Positions 11,071 to 21,700 of a stretch of 64,000 bases of DNA are shown piece after piece. Both the position numbers and the translations under genes were made by a program. Source of the stretch: Blattamonas nauphoetae (taxonomy: Eukaryota > Preaxostyla > Oxymonadida); contig JARBJD010000085.1 in assembly GCA_033064195.1 (NCBI GenBank), positions 1-64,000 on the forward strand. The letters are read 5' to 3'. How positions within the stretch are numbered: the first letter of the stretch is position 1; the number at the start of each line of letters is the position of its first letter. The notes under the pieces are model-generated. The model made no database searches and was not told the origin of the DNA. It saw only the letters and a list, made by a program, of their open reading frames with translations.

Positions 11071-11925
11071 GGGCATCCTGTGGGAGTGCCCATAACCAAA
11101 CTAGGGCTCTCCCACTCCGTATGAGGAGTTGAAAGGAACCTAGAATACAGAGCAACAAAGAATAAACAAATAAAAGAAGAGATATCTTTCATTCTTCCAG
11201 AGCTTGCTCTGCTGGACCGTGTCCTCTCTGAGGCTTACAAAAGGCGCTCGCACAGTCGCGGAGTCTCTGCACGACTGGCTGTGACCTTTAGATCGAGAGG
11301 CTTCCTCCACGCACTCACCTGGTCCGTGTGAGACACTCCGACAGAAGACCGGGAAAAATCCGTCCGGTTTTACATGCTGTTGGAGTGGGTGGAGGTCAAG
11401 AGGGATGCAACGACTTTTATAACTTTGATGGGCTCCAAACGAGGGGTGTGTGGTTCCTCCTCATGATCGTTGCATCGTCCCCTTCAGATTTGGTAGAGAC
11501 AATGGTGTCTCATTAGCAAACATGAAACTCAGCAGACTCGTCTCTCCCTTTCATGTCTTCGACAGCTCGATGGAGAATAGTAGACGAGTCGAACCGTACT
11601 GCTGGTTTTACCGGCGTCATGACTCATGAGCTTGCCAATTTGCATCCTGAGTGGAGAACCACTTGGATTTTCTTCATGTTCAGCAGCTAAAACTTCACTC
11701 TCCGATTCGAGAGTGCTTGACAATCCAATCCGTGATGACCCTGTTTCTCTTTCCTCCGATGAAGAGAATGTCACAGCACATCTCTCCCCGGATTCCAATC
11801 TCAGAGGATCTGTTTGATCGATGTTCATGTGTTCGTTCTGAGATTGATAATGATTGGAGCAGGGTTGTATATGATTTGTCCAACTGAGCTGCAATCTTTG
11901 CAATCTGTTCAGTTGTCTGGCTTGA

Positions 11926-12064
11926 CTCCCGCCCTCGACGATGCCGCTCATTTGAAAGGCCCAAAATACGCGAAGTGTCCGAACCAACGGACATGTCTTC
12001 GCAACTTTGGCCCCGCCGATGTCTTGATCGGCTGGCTGGACTACCACGTGAGGGTCGAGGAGAG
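11926..12064 (+). ncRNA. Structured ~135-nt repeat, copy 1
   Basis: Candidate structured RNA or foldback repeat; strand is arbitrary. Stems seen: closing CCCTC/GAGGG; an arm with GGCC/GGCC outside, GCGAAG/CTTCGC in the middle and TGTCCG/CGGACA inside; and a hairpin GCCGAT-GTCTTG-ATCGGC. The stems are kept with changed bases in the other three copies. No known family assigned. Confidence 0.45.
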
Positions 12065-12299
12065 CCTTGAACTGTTCCCTGTTTTTGCTGCTATGATTTT
12101 GTCTTGCCATTCAATTCCCTGTCACACATAAAATAAACAACAATAGTGGTGATCGACATGTTGTGTGAATTTGACGCCGTTGCGAGTCGGTGGATGGAGT
12201 GTCCCATCGAAAGAGTTGAAAACAGGTCAAATGGTTGAAGCTAAATGGAGTGAAGTTGGTTGAGTGAGAAAGTGGTTCGTTTTGTCTCGGTTCCAAAGC

Positions 12300-12435
12300 A
12301 TCCCGCTCTCGACGATGCCGCTCATTTGAAGGACCCAAAATCCACGGAGTATCCGTTCCATCGGACAGGTCTCCGTAACTTCGGTCCCGCCGATGTCTTG
12401 ATCGGCTGGCTGGATTACCACGTGAGAGTCGGGAA
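12300..12435 (+). ncRNA. Structured ~135-nt repeat, copy 2
   Basis: Same layout as copy 1 with compensatory changes: closing CTCTC/GAGAG, outer arm GGACC/GGTCC, middle arm ACGGAG/CTCCGT, inner TCCG/CGGA. The hairpin GCCGAT-GTCTTG-ATCGGC and its 3' neighbour TGGCTGGA are unchanged. Confidence 0.45.
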
Positions 12436-14019
12436 TGTTCGGGACGATGATGATGTCTCCCCTCAGAAACTTGTGTATGGCGGAACTGTTACTGATTCCT
12501 TGAAAGGGTTTCTTACTTTCTTCTTCCTCTTCTTCGTATAAGACTCTGCTTGAGGTAGTGCTGGGCAAAAATTCTTGAATGGCCTTCGATGTTTGCTGTG
12601 TCATTGTGAGGATTGGTCTCATCGACTTCTTGAAGTTGCGTTCGGAACAAAATGAGAGAACCGAACGAGTGGGAATGTTGTACTGATAGATGGATGGCGT
12701 CTGATGGACAGAATGATCTATTTTGGAATAGCGATGCTAACCACACACGCATGCTGGTTGTTCTTTGGTGAGTCTTTCACCGAATAGTGTTGACCGAGTC
12801 TCAACTGAGTATCAAGCAGGTGACTGTGACAAGACAGACACTGGTGATTCCTCATTTCGAATGGATAATCGAAAACTGATTTCAATCAGATGGATAGTTC
12901 AGTGAGACGTGATATTTGAGAGCGTTGGAGAGTGTTTTGCTGCTTCTCCGTCTTCTCCCTCTGTATTGCTTGAGTTAGCATGACCATCACTTCGACCGTG
13001 ATGTGGACAAGTCAGCGTGGAAGAAACTGCCCTGATGCACTTGTATTCAGCGATTGGAGATTGTAGCGGTTCAGAGTTCCCCACAACAATGAGAGATGAC
13101 GACTTCGTTGTTGGGAGGGGAAAGACAAACGTGCTCGATGTTAGAGCTAGCTTCCCATCAAAAGAGGCACTGCTCCAGTGGTGAATCTGCTTTGAGCTGT
13201 TTTGTGAAACCTTTTGTCTTCCTCCGCAATTAAGCTTCAAAGTTGAATCCGACTTGAGCTGCTTGGTGAAACTTTACGTCTTCCTCTGAAAGGAAGCTCG
13301 AGATGATTCGAGGAACACGCCAACACAATGTCGCCTCGCAAGTTGTTGGTTTGTCAAAATTCTCATTCATACGAACGAAGGAAAGGGAAGGGAGAGAGCT
13401 GTAATTGACGATGAACTGAGTACTTTAGGGTGTGAATCTGACGGGCATCGGCAACGATAAGTATACACTGTCAAACGCAAATTGCAGTCAGCTTGACATG
13501 TCGACCGACATCTACGTTCTTCTTTCCAGACACAAGAACGCCCCTTTTTCAACTCACACCTTTTCTGAGAGTGTGCCAGAGCTACGAGAGTGTCAGCGAG
13601 GAGTGGCACCCGCCCTGTCTGTGGAACCACGAATACTGAGTGAACTTGTGCAAATGTGTCCGTGTCCGGAGTGGATAGTGGTGGTGGACGATCTTTCGGT
13701 AAGAATTGAACAATTGGACAGCAGGGACAGTGTAGGGAGTGATGGCGTCGACGTTGATAGAGAGCAGTGGGAACGAGGGTGATTTCCTTTTTGCTCCCTG
13801 ATTTTTGTTCTGTCTTTCTCAACCCTCTTCACTGGTTTGTCACTCGATTCCACCCTTCTTAATCGTCCGAGTGCTTTTCCCTTTTCCGTTTAGCAATGTT
13901 TAATCTTCTCCCTGTCTGAGTTTCGAAATTGATGGATGGTTTCTGATTGACCTTCTTCAAATTGCTTTTTCTGTACTTTCTTGCTCGATGCTATCCCCGT
14001 TTTGATTCGGCTTTGTTTG

Positions 14020-14160
14020 TCTCCCGCCCTCGCGACGTCGCTCTTTTGAAGGGCACGAAGTGGTTGAGGTGTCCCCTCCGTGGGACTGATCCTCGCCCCT
14101 TCCGCCCCGCCGATGTCTTGATCGGCAGGCAGACATGACTCGCGAGGGTCGAGGAGAGCT
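14020..14160 (+). ncRNA. Structured ~135-nt repeat, copy 3
   Basis: Closing stem CCCTCGCGA/TCGCGAGGG (9 bp), outer arm GGGC/GCCC plus GAAG/CTTC, middle GAGG/CCTC, inner GTCCC/GGGAC. The hairpin GCCGAT-GTCTTG-ATCGGC is unchanged. The sequence between stems has diverged strongly from copies 1 and 2. Confidence 0.45.
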
Positions 14161-14807
14161 TTGCACGAATTTTTGATTTTCTAAATGAGGGAGTGGGTCC
14201 ATGTGAGCGGGAAACTAAAAATTTGCGAGTATCTTTCTCGCTTTCTCGGCTGATCAGAGAATTTCATTCGATTTTGAATTTGCTGATGGATGGCCCCATG
14301 TGACCGTTTTGTGATAGAAATTCGAAGAACCAAATATTTCATTCTGATCAAAGTTGTTTTGCAGTATTTCGAGTTTAAACTGGTTGGTGGAAGGAGTCCT
14401 GCGTCCGGTCCTCCATATTCGCAGATTAAGACAACAACGGCCTTAAATAATGGCTCCGCTGATTCGGCCTTTCCCGAGTCGAGAGTGCATGATGAAGAAT
14501 AGCGAGTTGCGTCTTTGAGGATCGCTTGATCGACGGCCATCAATTCTGATTGTCGGAGAGTTCTTACTATCGTAAGCAGTGGAATAAGCCTGCGCGGGGG
14601 TGATCAGCAAGTCAAAGATAAAGCCGAATATGAGCTTCTATGTTCCAGAAATTGGCGTCAAGGTGGGGAAGTGAGCCCGATCTTCGGGAAGTGTACTTTC
14701 CCTATTCAAATTTTGATTTGTCGACATGGTAACGAAAAATAGTTTGTTGGAACGATGTAGTTGAGATTTTGACTCATTTGTCCTCTTGCGCTGGATCCCC
14801 GTCGTTC

Positions 14808-14943
14808 ATCCATCCTCGACGATCTCACTCCTCCGAAGGGCCGTAAAAGGATGAAGTGTCTCCTCCACCGGACTGTCCTTCTCCTTTCTGCTCTGCCGAT
14901 ATCTTGATCGGCAGGTTGAGGATCGCAAGGATCGGATGGGCTA
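14808..14943 (+). ncRNA. Structured ~135-nt repeat, copy 4
   Basis: Most diverged copy. Arm: AAAGGA/TCCTTT outside, GAAG/CTTC in the middle, short GTC/GAC inside. The hairpin is GCCGAT-ATCTTG-ATCGGC (one loop change). The closing region still pairs (ATCCT...AGGAT, CGATC...GATCG) with a bulge. Confidence 0.4.
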
Positions 14944-16069
14944 GACATCGTTTCGATATCCGACGACGCAATGTTCATTAAAGACGGCTGCGTATGTAAA
15001 ACAACGGAAAGGTATTCCGTATTCTTAGTCTTTGATTGTGAGGATTGTTTCCATTGACATTTTTCGACCGCATTTCGAGATAAAAAGCTGCCATCTCCTG
15101 TATCAGAAAAACTTGTAGTGACTTGTCGTGTAGAGCCTATTTGGCTTTCGAATCAACTGTGAGGCTGTAAAATGTGACTTTTGAGGTGATAGTGACGATG
15201 AATGTGAAATATGTGAGGATGATGGTGAATCTGTGCAGTCCTCATTTCGGACTTTGAGTTCGCTGTATCAAAGCCCGAATCAACTGGTACCTCCGTCACC
15301 ACAATCCTTTGTCAACAGATGGTTGATTTTTGTCAATGGAAACTCTTGATATTTGTCCATTGGTGAGATCTGACTGGACCACCCATCACATTTTATTATT
15401 AGACCATATCACTCATACGGAGTGGGAGAGCCCTAGTTTGGTTATGGGCACTCCCACAGGATGCCCTCGACAGCACTGGTCAAACATTCCTCTCAGCGTC
15501 AAATATGACCGACCTTGTCTTGGATTCGTGCACATTTTCTGGATTTCCCTCGACGACCAATGCAGCAGACGACGTTTGTGAATGGAATTCTGGATTGATC
15601 ACCCTCGACAACAGCAATGTGACGCTTCGATTCACGGAATTCACTCGGCTCTCGCAAGGCGCGATGTTTGTGAACGCGAGCCATGTGTCGATTGCGTCGT
15701 GCACGTTCCACGACAACATTCCTTCTCTGTCGTCGTCGTTGTCGTCGCGATTTGGATCGTTGAGACACAATGTGGATTGTGTTGGTTTGAGCAAGATCTC
15801 GATTGGATCGCTGAGTGGTGGAGATGGAAGTGTGTCGGAATGGGTTTGGATGGAGACGGACGAAGAATGTGTGATTGAATCGAACAACACTCATCTGACA
15901 GCGCCTTTCTTTGTTCCCTCGCTGAACGCGAAATTGTCATCAAGCAAGACCGAGAACAAAACACTGTTGATGTCATTGGTTGGATCACTGTTGGTTCCGT
16001 GTGATCTGAAACTGAGACTGTTTGAAGTTGGAGAAAGTGCAACGAAAACGAATGCGGAAAGGAAGAACA

Positions 16070-16545
16070 TAGTACCCGGACAAACCCGTTAGAGCGGATA
16101 AACCCGTTAACCATTCCACAGGAGCATAGCAGTCCCCCCTCTTCACTAAAATTATCCTTCGACTTCCCGTTCATTACTCTCTTCAATATTTTTAAAATAG
16201 GAGTCACTGTTGAAAGAATGATTGTGAAATGGAATGAGAAAAATGTAAGTCGAAATGTGCTCGGAACTTAGCCAATGTCTTCCCAGGCGTCCAAGGGATG
16301 GTACATTGAGATGCAACCTCTTTGTACTCAGCATCACATGCAGGGTATCGTGGCTGGTCATTCATCGATTTGAAATGACCCATAGACATCGATCACACAT
16401 CTGAACAAGAGACCAATCATTTCAGAATTCTTCCGATTACTTTCTTTTCCACACAACATATCAGTCGTCAGAATAAAAGGATCAATGTGAAGTGGGGTAT
16501 GTTGGTAACGGGTTTATCCGACTTAACGGGTTTATCCGGGTACTA
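16070..16545. mobile_element. 476-bp MITE-like element, 3-bp TSD
   Basis: Ends are ~40-bp inverted repeats starting TAGTACCCGGA, each made of two copies of a GGAYAAACCCGTTA-like unit. It is flanked by ACA at 16067-16069 and 16546-16548, present once in the intact paralogues. A 3-bp duplication would suit PIF/Harbinger- or CACTA-type elements, but no transposase is present to decide. Confidence 0.88.
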
Positions 16546-17729
16546 ACAAAACGATTGACATTCTCTCCGATCAGACGAATGAAACACACCTCTCTTTGTC
16601 AGTTCCTCTGTCGTCAGTTGATCTCGATGCGTCGTTGGAATGGAGAGGATTGCTTGTGTTCGGACATGGCCGTCGTGAAACAGAGTGGATTGTTGTGAAA
16701 GTGAGTGCGAAGGAAGAGAGGAAGTCGCATCTGGTGCAAGCGATGAAATGGATGGGTCCTGTGATTGGTGGATGCTTTATTGGCCTTCTTCTGCTGCTGC
16801 TTCTGTTCATCTTTGTGTGCTGCCGTCGCCGAAAGAAATCGGAAGAGGGAGCGTCATTGCTTGCGAAATAAGAACTTGACGAAGGAGAGGAGATCGTTGA
16901 AAAGCTGGAACTTGTTGGTCTGGACACTGGAGACTATCCTGCGAAGCCGAACGAAAACAATCTCATCCATTCGAAGTCGGAAATAACTGGAATGACGAAA
17001 GTTGGACTTGAAAAAACTGACACTGCCTCGATCCCTGCTTCTGAAATGGTGGAAGGGATCGACGTTGATGACATCATGGTTCGCTCAGCTGTGAACAAGC
17101 ACGACACTCTTTATCACCGACTGCACAAACAACCTGGCCAGTTCACGATGGACAAGCTGGTGCTGGAGAGGAGGCTGGCGCGTGGATTGGAGAACATTGC
17201 GCAAACAGACAGTGGATCGGAAGTGCTGGTGAAGTTGTCGCCTCACTGGGTGATCTTTGACCATGGAGAGAAGATTCTTCTTCAGTGTGAGAGCTCAAAG
17301 AAGCGAATGGGTTTTTTCGGGAGTGCCCAGGTCGGTCAGGAGGCGATGATCGGTCACGAGGGCCAACGATGGGAGTCGCCTGAAGTGGCAGAGAAACGCT
17401 CAACATTGGATCCGAAGAAGGCAGCGGTGTTCAGTCTTGGGCTTCTGTTGTGGGAGATTGAGACGGAACAAGTTCCACTGCGGGAGTTGGATGCTCAGAA
17501 TGCGCAACGACAACTTGGATGTGGGATGAGTCTGTCGATGGAGAAAGTGAAAGACAAGAACTTGGCAGAGCTGATCACGAAATGTCTTGAGATTGATGCG
17601 ACGAAGCGTCCTTCTCTTCACGACATCTCCCACTTTCTTTGGAAGGTTGGAGGAGATGGAAAAGTATCAGCTCCTGCTTCACTCCCCCCAACGAACGCGA
17701 TCGTCGTGATTCCACAACCATCTCAATGA

Positions 17730-18568
17730 AATGCCACAATTTACTCACATTTCTCGATTATCAGCATTTCTTCATTTTCTCCATGTTCACTCTTCTTGAT
17801 TCTGATTTGAGACCAACTCTTCTTTTTAACTTCTCGTTTCATCCCACCACGTTCTCTTCGAAGACGTGTTGGCTCTCTTTTTGGGAGTTGTGGTCTCATT
17901 TTCTCTCTCCAACGCCTCCTTACACTCATCTCACCTTATTACTCGGGAATCTCTCACAACACAACATGGAGATCCCACCCTCTTCCACCATTCCTTTCAC
18001 AACTATACTCCACTCCGTTCACTTCCACATCAGAGTTCACCTTCGCATGTCTTCCACTCACATTCACACATAAGGAAGGGGACAATCGTCACTTCTGATT
18101 CACTTCTTTTGTCTGATTCTGTTCTGCTTATTATTCGCTCTTGCTTGATCAAACACTCACTTCACACATCCTCATCTCGCCCTGGACTCCAGAGTACTCT
18201 TTAGCATTTTCATCGCTCCTTTCGAGGATGCGTGGCTTCCTCTTGATTCCTCACACCCACATTCATATTGAATCTCTTCTTTGTGAAAACATTGTTGAAG
18301 AGAATGAATAATGGAGACTAATTTTGAAAGAAAAGAGTCATAAACGGCTGTTCTTCATTCTCCTTCGTCTTGTGACGAGAAGAAAATGGAAGAGATCGAT
18401 TCCCATCATGAAATGGCAGATTTTTTATGATAAGTCTACGTCTTCAGCTCACTGATTGTTTCGCGATTTCGTCAGAGAGCTAGCAATTTTTAGGTCATGA
18501 TCAACCCTTAAAAAAAGTGCGTGGACATCTCACAAAAAATCACCCAAACGGAGATGAGATGCACGAAA
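17730..18568. other. 3' flank shared by all three receptor copies
   Basis: No gene. About 17730-18300 matches 28920-29620 and 40106-40700 closely, including a pyrimidine-rich stretch (CTCTTTTTGGGAGTTGTGG). This is the shared 3' UTR/intergenic part of the duplicated unit; polyadenylation sites are not obvious. Confidence 0.75.
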
Positions 18569-18589
18569 ACGGACTCAAAAGCGAGTGAA

Positions 18590-18746
18590 ATACGCGAATA
18601 AAACGAACTGCTCACGATTTATCCTAATTTAAGACATGAATATTGTTGACTGATCTTCAATAACAAACTGTGGGAACAAGATCGGTCCCATATTATTTTG
18701 GATTCAATTGAGCAGGAAATCTCTTCCGTGAAATTGTGCAAGTGCC
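18590..18746 (+). promoter_or_regulatory. Conserved upstream region of receptor copy A
   Basis: The ~150 bp before the ATG match 29776-29932 upstream of copy B. The best-kept blocks are ATTTATCCTAATTTAAGAC, GATCGGTCCCATATTAT and GCAGGAAATCTCTTCCGTG, the last reaching almost to the start codon. Conservation right up to the ATG suggests a promoter and short 5' UTR, though recent duplication alone could explain it. Confidence 0.5.
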
Positions 18747-21700
18747 ATGCGTCTTTGGTTGTTTACCGTTGCACTATTGTTCTGTTCTGCAGAAGCAAAT
18801 ACCGATTCTCTCTTGGATCTGAGAAAACGCCTCCAATTTGCCGTCGACACACATTCTCCCTCACAATTCCATCAGAATGCCGTTATTCTTGGAAATGAAC
18901 GCTTTTTTGCTCATGGAATCGAGCTGCAATCCAAACCAATGAAGATATCTGGATCACTGAACAAAACACAGATACTATATGGAGGAGAAGATCGCATCTC
19001 ACCAACCCGCTCCTCGAACGAAGGTCATCAGACTCGAAGTTTGCAAACTTTGTTCGATCTAGAGAATAGTACATTGTCACTGGACCGAATATATCTGAAT
19101 CTGGTGACTTTGGACAAGAATGCAGAAACAGCCCCAAAATGTGCGATTCTGATTGATTCGTCCGTCTCAGCCTCAGATTGCACTTTTCGGTTGGAATGCG
19201 GAACTTCACCATTCCTCATTTCGTCACCCGAAGCATCGTCTTCTTCGCTCTCGTCATCGTCCATCAATCTTGAGCGGATTGCGATCACGAGCGAGCGAAT
19301 GTTGATCGGATCACTTTCCGAAATCTCCCAACGCGATTCCCAACTCCTGGAGTGCGAAATGCATCTTTCTGCTTCGTCGTTGTCTTGCCTTGATTTATCG
19401 ACGAATTCGGGACTGTCCTTCTGCTTCCCTCCGAACTCGCCCTCTCTCTCGCTCACATCGACAGTCTCGGCGTGTTCGCTCTCAAACCTGACATCTCACA
19501 GTCCGTCGCACTTCTCGAAAGCATCGTGCACTGTTTCGGAGCGACTGATTGGGAACACGATTGAGCAAGTGGAGAACTGCCTGTTTGGAACAGTGTCATC
19601 TCCGCTTGGGACACACCTCTCGTTCGTCTGCTCGAACACGTCGATATGTGAAAGCGTGAACACTGAACCAGAAGTGACCGAATCACCGACAATCACCGAA
19701 AAAGACCAAACGTGGGAGTTTCTCACTTCAACTTCCCAAAAGAATTATCCAACCAAGTCTGAACGATATCTATTCCAGAACGTGTCTTTCAAAGCAACCG
19801 ACACCATGTCGTCATTCAGAATGCTCTCTTTCACAAACTTTTCTGGCTCACTTTTGCTGATCGAGTGCACATTCACTGCGTCCGTGAAGACTGGCCATGT
19901 TCAATTCCTTTATGCTTCAGCTCAGCCTGAGACACTCCCGCATCTCACCATCGATCAGTGTTCCACACAATATCAGCGGACAGACAAAATTCCAACCACA
20001 AACAACCAAATCCACACTCCCAATTCCTTCTATCACACTCTGTCTTCCTCCAACTTCTCGTCGCAAGCTTCATCATCGTGCTCACGATTATTCATCGTTC
20101 AAAATTCTGCGCCTCTTTTTCAAGCTGCCAACTGCATCTTCGAAAAGCAGAACACATCGGGTTCTGGCTCTGTCTTGAGTTATTCCAATGGATTTGTTGT
20201 TCTCCACCTCTTCGATTGTCTCTTCTCGTCGAACTCTGCACTGGCTCATGGAGGAGCCTTGGCGACTTATCAAGCCATCAACGACATTCATCGCTGCGTG
20301 TTCAAGGACAACACAGCTGGAACAAAAGGAGGCGCTCTCTATTTAGCCTGGGCGATTAATCGCATCTTTCTGGAGGACTGCCACTTCTTGAACAATCGCG
20401 CACTGGAATACAACTCAAACAACAAGAGCTACGCTCACTACAGGGGAAACGATGTTCATCTCGAGGCGAATTCATATGATTCAATGACAACTGTCTCGAT
20501 TGTTGGCTGCTCTTCCGATTCAGAGTTGCCAAGAATTGGATACTTTGGCACCGCGATAAACAACGGATTTCATCCATCCCAAGAACTCCTCCTTCCCTCT
20601 CCAACTTCGGACAGTATTCCACCGCCAGCAGCGTCGACACTATTCGTTGAACTCTCAGCTCCATCGTCGAACACAGATTGCACGAAAGGGAGTCCGTGCC
20701 AAACACTCTCCCAGGCACTCGCGAAGACAGGAAGTGGATTCAAGCTGATCGACATTGGAATGGGGAATCACACCGACAGTTCAACATCGCTGAGTGGATC
20801 TGTTGGGATTGTTGGAGCAGGATGGCTGACGAACTCGTCTGCTTTCACAAATCTGACATCAGCTGGCTTCACAATCTCTGCCCCCTCGTCGAATGTGTCA
20901 CTCACTGCCTTCTCTCTCTTCCCATCGACACCGACCACGATCCTTCTCACAGTTTCGTCATCGAGCACTGTTCGTTTGTCGAAACTGACGATGGAATGTC
21001 TGAAAAAGCACGAATCAACACTCCTCTCACTTTCATCTGGAACGACGACGCTTTTGAACACGATCTTCAACACGATCACTCTGACCTCGAATGCTGCGAT
21101 TGAAATCTCAGGATCAGCGTCAGTATCGTTTGAGACGTGTTGGTTCATGGTGATCACTCGGAAGAGTGGGAATGGAGGAAGCTGCATTGATTCGTCGTCG
21201 TCTGGATCGATCACAGTGGATCGCTGTGACTTTGGAGAGTGTTCTTCGTCTGGTCGTGGAGGATGTGCTGACTTTGTTGGGAACAATGGAAAGGGAAGTG
21301 TGTCGGTCGCTTCCACCATTTTTCACCGCGTGCACAGCCAACTCAACTCTCCTCCTTTTCGGAAATGACGTTGCTGCCACTCCATCCACTCTTGCTTCGT
21401 TCTCCATTGATTCTTCTTGTCGTTCACTCAGCTCTCAGCCCCATGTTTTGAAAGGATCAGACAGATCTCAACTGCTCTTTCCCAGTCTGTACTACTCGAA
21501 CTTCGGAATCAACCATCCGCTCAGTGCTCGTTTCACTTACGGCTATCCTCTCTCCAAATTCCCAAAACTGAAAACTCTCATCGAACACATCCTGGTTCCT
21601 AATTCTTCGACACAAATCACCACTCTTGGTGGGACACAAACCCTTGACCCGACCACAGCAACTGGGATTTCACTCACACTCTGTGGCTTCACAGTTGCTT

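Larger units (their letters stand above)
11071..15466. mobile_element. 4.4-kb TIR element with perfect 55-bp ends
   Basis: Termini 11071-11125 and 15412-15466 are exact inverted repeats of 55 bp starting GGGCATCCTGTGGGAGTG. The first 21 bases themselves fold (GGGCA...TGCCC). The intact receptor genes lack the whole block, so it is an insertion. I see no transposase: the best interior frames (minus 12899-13240, plus 13432-13782) are protein-like in places but start without ATG and match no family I know, so the element looks non-autonomous. It carries the four structured ~135-nt repeats. No clear target duplication, perhaps because the 380-bp element sits against its left end. Confidence 0.8.
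8517..17729 (+). pseudogene. 5'-truncated receptor paralogue riddled with insertions
   Basis: Corresponds to the last third of the intact receptor at 29933-40105 (from about residue 2,360 to the end). Pieces are 8517-9560, 10497-10690, 15467-16069 and 16546-17729. It keeps the last beta-helix modules, the transmembrane helix (about 16750-16830) and the kinase-like domain (17040-17729), often almost identical to the other two copies. Defects, besides the 5' loss: a one-base deletion near 8950, an ~80-bp deletion near 10617, at least three transposon insertions (9561-10496, 10691-15466, 16070-16545) and a CAA-to-TAA nonsense change at 16869-16871. The 3' flank after 17729 also matches the flanks of the two full copies, so the 3' end is intact. 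The near identity of its 3' part suggests recent duplication or gene conversion. Confidence 0.93.

Noticed and set aside
11926-12435. Conserved protein domain (PADVLIGWLDY on plus, QPADQDIGG on minus) in the repeats
   Set aside because: The similarity crosses strands and frames and is explained by the conserved hairpin; copies 3 and 4 break both frames.
11926-14943. 5S rRNA or tRNA genes for the four structured repeats
   Set aside because: The three-branch layout recalls 5S rRNA, but conserved 5S loop sequences and tRNA box B are not present on either strand.
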